NCBI GenBank assembly: GCA_963693085.1
Contig: OY856409.1
Coordinates: 243,028,058 to 243,092,057, forward strand
Direction: 5' to 3'
Source: Alisma plantago-aquatica
Lineage: Eukaryota > Streptophyta > Magnoliopsida > Alismatales > Alismataceae
Length of the DNA stretch: 64,000 nucleotides
A program made the translations under genes and the position numbers. The notes beneath the pieces are model-generated. The model worked only from the letters and a program-made list of their open reading frames with translations, had not been told where the DNA came from and did no database searches. Shown piece by piece: positions 25,021 through 35,382 of this stretch. The number at the start of each line of letters is the position of its first letter. Within the stretch, counting starts at the first letter, position 1.

Positions 25021-28000
25021 GACCAAAAATATGGAGAAAGAAACAATGCTTGAGTGAAGATGTTGATATGACCATGAAAAATAACTCCAACAAGGATATA
25101 GAGGCCATTGTAGCCGTAACTACTTAGAAAAGGAAAAAAAAACAAACTTAAACAAACCACACAATATTCATATTGGTGGGCAATGAGGTAGCTATGAGGA
25201 AACCTTCTGGAAGAGAAGAGGATAGTACTGGGAACCTCAAAAACCCTTTTGAAAGATACCATGATAGTTGACAATGATAATATCAAAAACAAGGCAGAGT
25301 TTAACAATGCTATCATAATAGGTTGTAAAGCAAAGGAGAATAAATCCAAACTAGGTGTCGATAGCCCACAGAAAAGCCACTCCTACAATACACAAAGCAA
25401 AATGAAGCACTGAGTAGACGATCATGAAGAAATCTCTACCTCTCTTGTCCAGTAATATACTCATCTTGTTTCTCGTGAGTAACACAATCTCATGGAATAT
25501 TAGCTACGCCCACAAGATGAATGCCAAGAAGACCCTAAACAACTAATTCTAAAGCATAAATTAAGATAGTGTCAATTACTAAACCAAATATCTCAAGAGA
25601 ACAAGTTGAAAGAGCCATCAAGAAGATTGGTTTTTTTTAGTTCACATAGGGTTGAAGCGAGGGGATGCTCTGGTGGTATTCTTGGGAACAAGGTAGATTG
25701 CAACATTCAAATTAACCAAAGCCGCAAGTATTATGTGCACTGCTATGTCAATGGATATGTGTATTATACATTCGTCTATGCCTCTCAGAACCCAGCTGGC
25801 AGACCTATTCTATGAGAGCATCTTATTCAAGTTAGCCACTCCATTAATAAACCTTTGATTATAGTGGGTGGCTTTAACTGCATGTTTTCGTCGAATGAAA
25901 AGATAGGGAGCAACATTTTTTTATCTCAGTGAAGTAGCAAATTTCAATAATTCTCTCATCTAGGCCGGGCTGACAGATGTTAGCATCATAGGATTTAAGT
26001 TCACTTACAAAAAGGTCTTGCTCCTTGAATTACTTGATAGGGTTATCGCAAATGTCGAATGGATTAAAATCTTCACCAACTTTATTTAGAAAAAACTTAC
26101 CTCGCATTGGTTAAAACCATAATCCTATAGTTATTATTAATGTGTAATTAAATAAGCAGAAAGGTAGATTCAGAATGAGAGCTTCTTGCCAAGAGAATCT
26201 TGATTTTTAGAAGCTACTTAGTAGTCACTGGTATAGAGATACAACCTTCCGCAATGTGATGAACAATGTAAATAAATCAATCTCCAATTGGATGAAAATA
26301 TCAGGAAGCAACAAAGTAGAAATAAGAAAAAACTTCTCTTCCAAATAACCAACCTTCAGAAAGAGATAGAAGAATGTTATAATGAGGGAAAAGACCAAAC
26401 ATGTCTTACAATGGAGGAAGAACTAGAAGTTGTTCTACAGAAGGAAAAGGAGGATTGGAAACAACAAAGTCACATTAGTAGTCTTAAACATGGATACAAC
26501 AATATCAAGTTTTACAATGCCTTTGTAAATAATAGACGATGCATAAATTGTATCAATACCCTGCAGAATGAAAGTTGTGAGTGGTAACTGATCATATTGA
26601 GATTCAAAAACTCATAGCTAATCATTTCTAGAAATGTTTCATAGCTCCATCAACGCCCCTCAACCCTGGCGATAGAGAAGATGCCAGGAAACTTCATGAT
26701 TTTGAATGATCAACAACAACGTGCCCTAGATGAAACCCTATTAAGTGTGAGGTCTTGAAGATTCTCAAAAACTTAAACCCATTAAAAGTTGTAGGCTCGG
26801 ATGGTGCTAACAATATTTTCATGAAAAAAATGGGTAGATAATATGAGAATCAGACCTCAAATCCATTAGAAGCATGATCAATAGGGACTTGATCCAAGAC
26901 TTGATGGGAGTTCTAGCATTGTCTTGATCCCCAAATCAAAAATCCCATTAAATGCAACCAGTTGAGGCCTATATCTCCCAATAATGCATGAATGAAACTA
27001 GCTCCCAAAGTCATAGTGGAGAAGGTCAAGAAATACATTCCATAGTGGATTTCTAAAGTTCAAAAAAGTTTTATCCAGTGCAGAACTATATCACACAATA
27101 TTGCTCTAGTCCAAGAAATAATTCACAACATTAGAAGATAACCATGTGCACCTCAAATGGCCATCAAATTTGATCACTCAAAATCCAATGACAGGATGTC
27201 CTGGTCTTTCATAGAAAATACCCTCAATAAGATGTACTAGCTAGATAACATCAAGAAGTACATTGTGAACTCACTGTCCACTGGTAATACAAGAATCATC
27301 TTGAATGGAGAATCTCTCACAACCTTTAAAACATCCAGACTTTTTAGGAAAGAGGACCCCTCTCTCCTTATCGATTTGTTACACCTCACATAATTGATTA
27401 ATCAATATGTCCATGATTAGAAATGGAAGCCGGTCAAGATAGCTTAGCAAGGACCACACATATCACATATCAGCATCGCTGTTGACATTGTCATTTTTAT
27501 AAAGGAGTCTATGGAGCAAATAGCCATTATTAACAAGTCTTTTAGAACTTTTGAGGAAGCTTCTGGGAAATAGATATTTATTAAGAAGTTGAAGATTTTC
27601 TTTTCTACATTTGTAAGTCATGCTACTCGAGCAAATATCTGCTCCGCCAGTGGTATATCTAAAACCACAAATCCAGGGAAGTACCTAGGAGTTCCCATTC
27701 TGCAAAATAGGGTGAAAAAAGCTACTTACTCATACTTAGTGAGTAATCTAGAAGAAATGGTAAATGGATGGCGGGTCGAATGCTTTCCTTGTCCAACCGC
27801 ATATGCTTAGTCAAATTTGTCCTCACCTCTGTTCCTAGTTATTTGATGCAAACAACTAGGATTCCTAATAGCTTATGTAAAAAGGTGGACATGATAATAC
27901 ATAAATTTATTCGAGGGGCCGACCACCAAACACATCCTATATCTTTTGGTATATTGGTGGAAGATTACTACTAGTATGGAGAAGGGAGGACTAGGAATCA

Positions 28001-29590
28001 AGTTCATGTCTGACTGGAATAAAGCACTTACATGGAAAATTACATGTAACTTCATGAACAAAAAACCTTTATTATGGACGGAAGGCCTACAACTAAAATA
28101 CAAGAACTTCTGAGAAAAAAATGTTTTAGATCGACCCCTTTCAGGAGGGTTTAACACTCAGGGATAACTTTATTTGTGCAAACTATTCCAAAACCATGAA
28201 CAATGGAAAAGACACGTCTGTATGGACTGCTAGTTGGGTACCCAGATATGGTAATCTTGAGGACATTATCCTTTGGCCTATAGAAAACAACATCCATGAC
28301 ATGAAAATTACCATCCTTGTGAACCTCAATGGTGAATGGGATTTATATTTCCTATAAACTTACCTTATGAGGGAGTGTGTGAATTGCATTGTAAATCTGA
28401 ATATCCAACAAACATCCAAGATAACAGATACTTGGTGCTGGAAGCATAATGTAAAGGGCCGATATACTACTAAGACCGCTTATGATATCATCCAAGAAGA
28501 TGAGGAGGTACAAATGGAGGCTCCTTGGTCCTCTATCTGGAAACTTTGGGTCCCTAGTGAGATTAGAGTGTTCTTTTGGATGGTATCCCATGAATCTCTT
28601 AGTACTAATATCAGGAGGAAACAATGGACATTCACGGATCTTGGAATCTTCCCAATGTGACACAATGAGGAGGAGACAACATTGCATGCATTGAGAAGCT
28701 ATCCATATGCCATTGATGTATGCTATCAAATGAATTTCCCTGGAGCTACCACATGTCAACAAGGGGATTTCATCGAGGGATGGATGAAGATGAACATGCA
28801 ATCTAGTGATGAGCAGAGGACAAAATTTGTGCTCACTTGTTGGATCATTTGGAAATCTAGGAACACATATATCTTTGAGAACATCAACACAAGCATGGGA
28901 CACCAACTCATTTATACCAACTCCTTGTGCAAAGTTACTGCTAAACGATGGGAATGACAAAAAAAGGTGCAAAGTAGGGAGAAGGAAGGGGATTCCAGGT
29001 GGCCTGATTTACCTCATGAGTGATTCCTGGTGATGATATATGCTGCTATTAGAGGTAACCAATGTCATTTCTCTAAGATAAAATGGTGAATGACACAAAG
29101 GAGTTGCTAGATCTATCACAGTTAGATCACCTGTTAAATTTGAAATCAGAGCCATCCATTTAGTAGTGCAGGTTACCAAGGTTAAACACTATATGCTTGT
29201 TATCATCTAATCAGATAGTTCAATTAGCATTGCAACTATTGAGGGTCTTACTAGACAGATTCCTGCTTTTCAACTTTAGGTGAACTCCATCAAGAATGAG
29301 ATAGTTGAAATTGAAGATATGCATACCATGAAGGTCAACAGAGAGTTCGTAGGCCTAGATAATTATCTAGAAAAGCATCACCTAAAAATCCATAAGGAAG
29401 ATCTCATATACCTAGATCCTCCTCTCAATCTTTTGGGTCGTCATCTTCGCTTTCGTATGTGTAATGGTAGAAGTTCTACCACATTTATTTTCTCAGAAGG
29501 CAGTGTATGCACACCTTAGTTTTCCCTCGCAAAAGGAGGTTAGAATGAACAAAACTACCTCCTAACTTTTCCCAAAGAAAAGATCAAATA
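23681..29590 (+). mobile_element. Defective L1-type LINE, about 5.9 kb
   Basis: The element runs on the plus strand in the order ORF1 (DUF4283 plus zinc knuckle), endonuclease, RT, zinc-finger/RT-associated region, RNase H. This is the plant L1 layout. It interrupts the 5' LTR of the old minus-strand element: sequence matching 7,965-8,220 stops near 23,680 and sequence matching about 8,230-8,390 resumes near 29,590. Imperfect candidates for a target duplication are 'aaaatgataag' (23,670 region) and 'aaataataaaag' (29,589 region). A clear poly(A) tail is missing. All reading frames are broken. Part of ORF1 (23,759-24,477) has an inverted twin at 31,835-32,553. Confidence 0.75.
25480..29520 (+). 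pseudogene. LINE ORF2: endonuclease, reverse transcriptase and RNase H, broken
   Basis: ORF2 nicks the target and copies the RNA. Endonuclease remnants include 'NTISWNIS' near 25,490, 'GGFNCMFSSNEKIGSN' near 25,866-25,915 and 'LLELLDRVIANVEWI' near 26,015-26,065. RT motifs follow. 'QCRTISHNIALVQE' lies near 27,080 and 'SWSFIENTLNKMY' near 27,200. 'ISIAVDIVIF', near 27,475-27,500, has valine in place of the first aspartate of the usual A-D-D motif. The zf-RVT region is readable at 28,430-28,640 ('WKLWVPSEIRVFFW'). RNase H-like text follows at about 29,110-29,300. Stops and frameshifts occur every few dozen codons. Confidence 0.75.
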
Positions 29591-29750
29591 ATAAAAGGGA
29601 CTGGGGGTCTAAGGATCAAATATCCATGCATTACTCAATGAACCAAATCTTATTATCGATAATCAAATTAGAACCATATAGATTCATGTCCTTTAAGATG
29701 AATCTCACAAGGGCCAGACTTCCCTCAAAACCATTGATCCTGATGTTTAC
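29590..29750 (-). repeat. 5' LTR of the old element, right piece (truncated)
   Basis: It resembles 8,230-8,390, including 'gattcatgt', 'tcacaagggcca' and a shared 'ttgat.....tttgc/ttta' end. It breaks off at 29,750, where an inverted Tekay LTR tail starts, so more than 1 kb of this LTR is missing from the window. Confidence 0.5.
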
Positions 29751-29904
29751 TGTGGTATCCAACTCACAAAAATAGGATTTACCTAAGCGGAAGCAAATCA
29801 TTTACAGCGGATTACTGAAAATTACTAAAAATTAAAACCTTTTTGCAAAGAGATCCACACATAGGAAATCTTTTTCATCAAGAACCATTGTATAACATTT
29901 ACAT
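29751..29904 (-). repeat. Inverted tail of a Tekay-family LTR
   Basis: Reverse-complemented, this segment resembles the end of the long LTR at about 46,000-46,152 (compare 'gagttggataccaca' with 'taagttggatcccaca'). It starts TGTGGTATCC, the inverse of the ...CCACA terminus. It is directly followed by the start of a full LTR in the opposite orientation. It is either a truncated older insertion that served as the target, or the product of rearrangement. Confidence 0.5.
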
Positions 29905-31580
29905 TGTAACATCCCTAACATGGGGTTATGAACTAACCCTAGGTGTTTTTCTTAAATATGTGATTAGATGCTTGTGGTTATCTTTTGATATGTAATTAAA
30001 ACTTCTAAGGAACATATATTTCTATTTCTGTCCTTTTTGAACAATGTTGTAATATTATTTTGTTAAATATGGACTTATGTGCAAATTACCCAATTAGAGG
30101 GGTTAACTTGCAAATTGCACATGTTTAGATGTTCCTATAGTTCTGAGACATAATAAGAATGAATATGATGTAGTAATACGGATTCTCCAAGCTTGGGCAC
30201 CAAGATATAGCTTGTAGAGAAATCCTTGTGCTTTAAAACCTAGTTTTGGTGTAAAGTGCAATTTACCCAAAACATAGGGTGCAACATGTAAAATATACCT
30301 TCTAGAGTATTTTTCATGGCTCTTGACATCAAGTAGAGAAAAGATGATGAGGAGGGTGCCTCATCATAATGTTCGAATAAGAAAGATAACCTTTATATCT
30401 AAATAACCAAGTTTTATGCAAAATGACCCTTTTATATGTAGAACTTAGAAAGGTGTTTGGCTTATTTTCCTCTAAACCTTGGATAAGGGAGAAGTTTTGC
30501 TTAAGTGAAGAAGGGAGAGACATGGCTAAGGAGGGGATAAGGACCTATTTGAGAAATAAGGAAATAATTGTCTTTGCCTTGAAAATATACCCAAAATATA
30601 TAAGTACATCCTTTTTACAAAGCAAGGGATCGTTTCCCTTCATTCCTCTTCTTATCTCTTTGCTTTGGCCTACTAAGGAGGAGCTCAGTAGCAGAGGAGA
30701 ACGGCCAAGAATGAATTGGGTAAGTTTTGATTGCCATCTATCTCGAATTCATGAAGGAAATCTTGCTACAAGGTTGGTTTAGTAGTCTTCCTTACACAAC
30801 TCTTATGTCTAGCCATTTTCTCCATTCAAATCTTGAAGAACGGACTTTTGACAACCTTTGGAGATCAAGCCACCATTAAAGATACGAATCTTGGAGCTCT
30901 AGATCTGATCCTAAGGCGGGTTTTATAACTATAACCCTTAAAGTTTTGTTTATGCATCTTCTTTCTATGAAAACGTTGCTTAATCTTCTTCCTTAGACAT
31001 TTCTATGTGTTCTTGCTACCAAAACCATGAAGAACAGTCCATGTTATTGACGTAGAAGAAGGTAGAATTATTTCCAAAGTTCATCATGATCTTGCTTTAG
31101 CAAACGGTCCTCCACTTCTTGCCCAAACGATTTGCAAAACCGTTTGGAAGCAAACGGTTTCAAAACCGTTTGAAGGGCAAACGGTTTCACAAGAACGTTT
31201 GGGAGCAACCGGTCCAAGACCGTTTGGATGAGTTGACCAAATGTTGACGGTTTGTATATCTATTGTACCCATTATGGACTAATCACCCACCAAAATTCAT
31301 CACCCAATTCCAAGTAAAGTACTAATTGAAGGCACTTTACTCACCTAAACCCTAATCGGGTTTATTGCTGATTTCAATAATGCAATCATGTTGAAGTTTG
31401 GGTTGAGTGGCCCAAATGGTTTCAAAACCATTTGGGGATCACCCAAACAGTATCAACACCGTTTGGTGATCACCCAAGACCATTTGGAGGTCTAGGGTTA
31501 AGTGGGGTTGACCAATTGAGGGTCCAATCATATCAAGTTGTTGAACAATTAAATGTTGATTTTGTAACCAAATCTAGGGT
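29905..31580 (+). repeat. Tekay 1 left LTR, first part
   Basis: It aligns with 50,970-52,643 with scattered substitutions. Short AAACGGTTT...AAACCGTTTG words cluster at 31,110-31,230 and 31,410-31,480. A 119-codon frame at 30,423-30,782 is also open in the other LTR (51,488-51,847); I treat it as part of the repeat. Confidence 0.85.
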
Positions 31581-31837
31581 CACTACTACAGAAATAGCAT
31601 TCAGTGTCGCTTTTCTGGGCATCGATTATTAAGGAAAACTGAAGCCTATCATATAAAGCATCGGTTGTTTAAGCAAACCGACGTCTATATTCGAAGACCA
31701 GCCAGACATGGGTACCGCTTTGTATTCAGTGTCGGTTGACAATAACAAACCGACGCCTAAAAGCTCCCGCGAAATCCAATTTTCGAGCGAAAAGAAAAAG
31801 TGTCACATACTACGTCGGTTGACAATAACAAACCGAC
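31581..31837 (+). mobile_element. Extra CACTA 5' end fragment
   Basis: It begins CACTACTACAGAAATAGC, identical to the terminus at 32,896, and carries the same subterminal sequence for about 240 bases. It ends in inverted LINE sequence and has no matching 3' terminus, so it is a duplicated end and not an independent element. Confidence 0.8.
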
Positions 31838-32553
31838 TTGTATCCATGTGGAAATACAATTAGGGTGCCCTTTGGAAGGCTCAAAGCAGTGGTCCCAAGG
31901 CCACACCACCAAACAACTTCCAAAAAGTGACCAGGGACCCTTAGTGAGGGTGTTCTCTAGGTTTCCAATGCTCTGGAATTGAACCACATACTGGTCAGTC
32001 AGTTTGTAAAGTTCAAAGAAACATGTAGGTCTCTAGATAAGTTTTACTCATTCAACGATAGTTAGGAAACCAAATCATTTGTGTTTAATTTAACGATCAC
32101 AACATATTTGAAAGGTCTGCTCATGATCTCCTCAGCCTCTGGGGCCACATATATTTTGGGGTACCCTTTCATGTACCAGTTCGACATCCTTGGGATTGAT
32201 TATCTCCTTAGGCTCTTTGTTATTAAAATATGGATATGATGCCCTGCCTCCGCCTACCCCCATGATGACTTGTTTGAAGGATTTCAAATTCTTAACTAGT
32301 CCATCACCTTCTAGGAATGGGTTACCATCATCCATGTATTCTGATTCACGCTTGGGAATACCATGATTTGTTTCCACCTAGTTAGGTTGATCACCTAGGT
32401 CTCTAGTTGATTCACCTCTAATTCCCTTATAAGTCAGATTCAAACCAAATCTTTGGAGATCTATTTGATTCCCAGGCCGCCATGTGGTTAAAAATGTTGC
32501 TCTTGTTTGGATCATACCACCAGATCCACCACTGTCACCCATTAGGATTTTGC
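31835..32553 (-). mobile_element. Inverted 719-bp LINE ORF1 fragment
   Basis: The reverse complement matches 23,759-24,477 over exactly 719 bases without net indels and with about ten substitutions by eye. The same in-frame TAG is present in both copies. It carries part of the DUF4283-type ORF1 and is flanked by the duplicated LTR/CACTA block. Confidence 0.9.
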
Positions 32554-32892
32554 AAATGTTGACGGTTTGTATATCTATTGTACCCATTATGGACTAATCA
32601 CCCACCAAAATTCATCACCCAATTCCAAGTAAAGTACTAATTGAAGGCACTTTACTCACCTAAACCCTAATCGGGTTTATTGCTGATTGCAATAATGCAA
32701 TCATGTTGAAGTTTGGGTTGAGTGGCCCAAATGGTTTCAAAACCATTTGGGGATCACCCAAACAGTCTCAGGACCGTTTGGTGATCACCCAAGACCGTTT
32801 GGAGGTCTAGGGTTAAGTGGGGTTGACCAATTGAGGGTCCAATCATATCAAGTTGTTGAACAATTAAATGTTGATTTTGTAACCAAATCTAG

Positions 32893-32895
32893 GGT
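32893..32895. repeat. CACTA target-site duplication GGT (left)
   Basis: GGT here is repeated at 42,917-42,919. The uninterrupted site is preserved in the right LTR as 'aatctagggatcaactc' (52,636-52,652), which differs from the predicted empty site by one base. A 3-bp duplication is diagnostic for CACTA elements. Confidence 0.9.
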
Positions 32896-32934
32896 CACTA
32901 CTACAGAAATAGCATTCAGTGTCGCTTTTCTGGG

Positions 32935-33345
32935 CGTCGGTTATTAAGGAAAACCGACGCCTATCATATAAGGCGTTGGTTGTTTAAGAAAACCGACATC
33001 TATATTCGAAGACCAGCCAGACACGGGTACCGCTTTGTATTCAGTGTCGGTTGACAATAACAAACCGACGCCTAAAAGCTCCCGCGAAATCCAATTTTCG
33101 AGCGAAAAGAAAAAGTGTCACATACTACGTCGGTTATTTAAATAGCCACCGACGCCTATGTGTGATGAAACTTTGTGCGAAAAGTGTCACTTTCAGCGTC
33201 GGTTATCTGTTGATAACCGACGCCGAAAGTGGTTCCCGCCAAACAATTTCGTGAAAATATCGTCCACTTAAGCGTCAGTTGTTTGTCACAACCGACGCTA
33301 AAGTGGTTTAGGCGTCAGTTGTGACAAACAACCGACGCTATTGGT
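32935..33345 (+). repeat. CACTA left subterminal repeats
   Basis: Multiple direct and inverted copies of GGCGTCGGTT / AACCGACGCC occur here. Several form perfect short hairpins: 33,192-33,229 (AGCGTCGGTTATC against GATAACCGACGC), 33,265-33,307 and 33,313-33,339. In En/Spm the subterminal repeats bind the TnpA protein; the same role is inferred here. Confidence 0.8.
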
Positions 33346-33359
33346 GAACTTTATATCCT

Positions 33360-33760
33360 GCGATCACCCGACTCTTCCCCTTTCTTCTGTTTCATCGCCT
33401 AAACTGCTCCCGCCGCAACCACCCCTCTGCTGTCGCCCGACCCTCCACTCCGCCGCACCCCTCCACGATAGTGCCGCTGCGCCTCCTTCTCCGGCGCCGC
33501 CTTCTCCTCCGGTGCCTCCACGCCGCCTTCTCCTCCGGTGCCTCCACGCCGCCACCAGTGCCTCCAAGCCGCCACCGCCAGGCCGAAAGAAGCTGCTTCT
33601 CCACCGCCGTCGTGCCACCGCCAGGGTTTAGGGTTGCTAGCTGCTTCTCCGCCGCGCCGCCGGTTCGACCACAACTCCTCTCCACCGTCGTCGCCCACTC
33701 TGTGCCGCCGTCTGCAGACCACAGCTCCTCTCCAGACCGGTATGCCCTCTTCTTTGTCCA
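33360..33760 (+). promoter_or_regulatory. GC-rich island within the CACTA element
   Basis: About 400 bases very rich in C, G and CpG, with repeated 'cgccgccttctcctccggtgcctcca' type units at 33,490-33,560. Several overlapping frames are open on both strands, as expected from composition alone. Its place just inside the left subterminal region suggests the promoter or 5' UTR of the transposase transcript, but no TATA box or start can be assigned. Confidence 0.45.
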
Positions 33761-33954
33761 TTATTGAGTTCATCACTCCCGCTTGCCTTATACTATAATA
33801 AGCTGCAACTAGTAGAAACCATTATACAATGCTGGGGCATGCCCTTTTCCCCATATGTTGGGTGAGGTCTGTGCCTTATTCATCAATTCTTTTGTGTAGT
33901 TTCCTTTTTACTTTGCATTTTTCTTGTTTAGCATTTTCCTTATTTATTGTAGTT

Positions 33955-34152
33955 ATGAAATGCGACAACAAATTGTCTAAGAAAGGTGTTTGTGATGTTT
34001 TGGACTTTTCTCATAAAATTCTTCCTCCTAACAACACCCTTCCGAAAAATTGCCATGAGTGTAAGAAGATAATGACCAACATAGGGCTGAAATGTCAAAA
34101 GATTCACTCTTGCCCTAATGATTGTTTGTTGTATTATGCACATATTGTATAG
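33955..34152 (+). pseudogene. Extra TNP2 N-terminal fragment
   Basis: An open frame that can start at 33,829 or 33,958 reads 'FSHKILPPNNTLPKN', then 'ECKKIMTNIGLKCQKIHSCP' and 'NDCLLYY' before a stop at 34,150-34,152. The same part of the full transposase reads 'LKEMLPEGNELPISTYQ' and 'MGMEAKKIHACPNDCVLF' (35,920-36,050). The fragment is therefore a separate, diverged TNP2 piece located 1.4 kb upstream of the gene. It may be a truncated protein, a captured exon or a remnant of a related CACTA. No other TNP2 domain adjoins it. Confidence 0.7.
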
Positions 34153-34518
34153 GGTTTTAAAGTTGATAAACATGTACATGCGGAAATAGGGTTATTAAAC
34201 CAATATTGGTTATAACATAGTATTATCTTAATCTGATCTGGATGTTCATAATAATGTAGTATGTTAAATATGATGATTAGGGATACATATAATGTCTAGT
34301 ACACAAATATTAGATGATATTCAAGAAAACCCTAGTTTGATGAGCATGTTGTTAATCATGTTAATTATGTTTCCTCTATATATTCTGATGTCATTATATA
34401 ATTATGTGATCCCAACATATTAAATTGAATTAGAATGATTTCATGAATTATAGGGTTTTAAAGTTGATAAACATGTACATGCGGAAATAGGGTTATTAAA
34501 CCAATGGTTATAACATAT
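34150..34518 (+). repeat. Direct repeat of about 67 bp
   Basis: The sequence starting 'tagggttttaaagttgata' at 34,150-34,217 recurs at 34,451-34,518, apart from a three-base difference. The first copy overlaps the stop of the TNP2 fragment. Confidence 0.85.
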
Positions 34519-34629
34519 AATGTCTAGTAAAGATTCCTAGACCTTTTGTTTGAAACTATTGATTTCTTGATTTATTATTTAATAATGCTCTGTTGATTAG
34601 GATTAACCATGTTGCATGTAGTTTATAGA

Positions 34630-35340
34630 CATTTATTATATATAAGAATGACAACACATGTATTTGTTGGCCTAGAAACCCGTCCAAGATTTACTCATTA
34701 GGAGTAAATCTTGGATAGTCCCCGGTTTGGGACTGTTCTTGAACACCTAATCTCACTTAGGATGTAAGTGTATAATGTGTATTGGGTTTTCGAGAAAATT
34801 TCGGTAGCATTTCCCCGTTTGTTCTCTAAGTATATATGTACTTAGAGAACATCGGGGAAATGCTGCCGAAATTTTCTCTAAAACCCAATACACATTATAC
34901 ACTTACTAGTGAGATTAGGTGTTCAAGGATGGGATAGGTGGTACATATTTATTATATATAAGAATGACAACACATGTGTTTGTTGATCTAGAAACCCGTC
35001 AAAGATTGACTCATTAGGAGTAAATCTTGGATAGTCCCCGGTTTGGGACTGTTCTTGAACACCTAATCTTACTTAGGATGTAAGTGTATAATGTGTATTG
35101 GGTTTTCGAGAAAATTTCGGTAGCATTTCCCCGTTTGTTCTCTAAGTATATATGTACTTAGAGAACAGCGGGGAAATGCTGCCAAAATTTTCTTGAAAAC
35201 CCAATACACATTATACACTTACTAGTGAGATTAGGTGTTCAAGGATGGGATAGGTGGTACACATTTATTATATATAAGAATGACATCACATTATACACTT
35301 AGGTAGGATGTAAGTGTATACCCTAATCTTTTCCTAATAT
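34630..35340 (+). repeat. 316-bp tandem repeat, each copy holding a 188-bp palindrome
   Basis: Two full units and the start of a third begin at about 34,630, 34,946 and 35,262 ('catttattatatataagaatgaca'). Within each, 34,739-34,926 and 35,055-35,242 are long imperfect palindromes with outer arms TTGAACACCTAATCTCAC / GTGAGATTAGGTGTTCAA and a centre near 'aagtatatatgtactt'. The block lies just upstream of the TNP2 start. It could act as a transcriptional control or as a source of hairpin RNA; neither is proven. Confidence 0.85.
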
Positions 35341-35382
35341 ATACTTGTTTCCTAATATGTACTTGTTTTCTCTGATCATAGA

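Larger units (their letters stand above)
7965..29750 (-). mobile_element. Old non-autonomous Athila/Tat-like LTR retrotransposon, host of two later insertions
   Basis: On the minus strand the parts run in order. A 5' LTR fragment lies at the right (23,421-23,680 plus 29,590-29,750). A degenerate tRNA-Asp-type primer site follows (23,399-23,416). Next comes about 3.0 kb of internal DNA (20,437-23,398), then a 3' LTR (20,436 down to 7,965). The 3' LTR has TGATG...CATCA ends and is split by an Athila element. The right LTR is split by a LINE and cut short at 29,750, where an inverted Tekay LTR tail begins. The left LTR totals about 1.65 kb. The two LTRs have drifted substantially. No protease, RT or integrase motif is seen, so the element probably depended on others for movement. 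No target duplication could be identified. Confidence 0.6.
31238..32895 (+). repeat. Duplicated LTR plus CACTA-end block with inverted LINE insert
   Basis: Bases 31,238-31,820 recur at 32,553-33,135 with a constant offset of 1,315 and no net indels (about 14 substitutions by eye). The repeated unit comprises 343 bases of Tekay LTR plus about 240 bases of the CACTA 5' end. Between the copies lies an inverted 719-base LINE segment. At the first copy's end, 24 bases (31,814-31,837) repeat 31,731-31,754. The join to the LINE shares GAC, and the join back to the LTR shares a single C. Confidence 0.85.

Noticed and set aside
30423..30782. 119-codon frame open in both Tekay 1 LTRs (also 51,488-51,847)
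   Set aside because: It lies inside the LTR. The copies share ancestry, so joint openness is weak evidence, and no motif or start context supports a gene.
31581..32895. A second complete CACTA element at the left terminus copy
   Set aside because: There is only a 5' end; no 3' terminus follows before the duplicated LTR block. It is a duplicated fragment.
32935..33345. CRISPR-like array of short repeats
   Set aside because: The repeats are palindromic, irregularly spaced CACTA subterminal motifs in a plant transposon, with no uniform spacers.
33341..33798. Several overlapping open frames on both strands in the GC-rich block
   Set aside because: Simultaneous openness in many frames follows from the C/G-rich repeats. 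The proteins are low-complexity proline/alanine/arginine runs with no domain.
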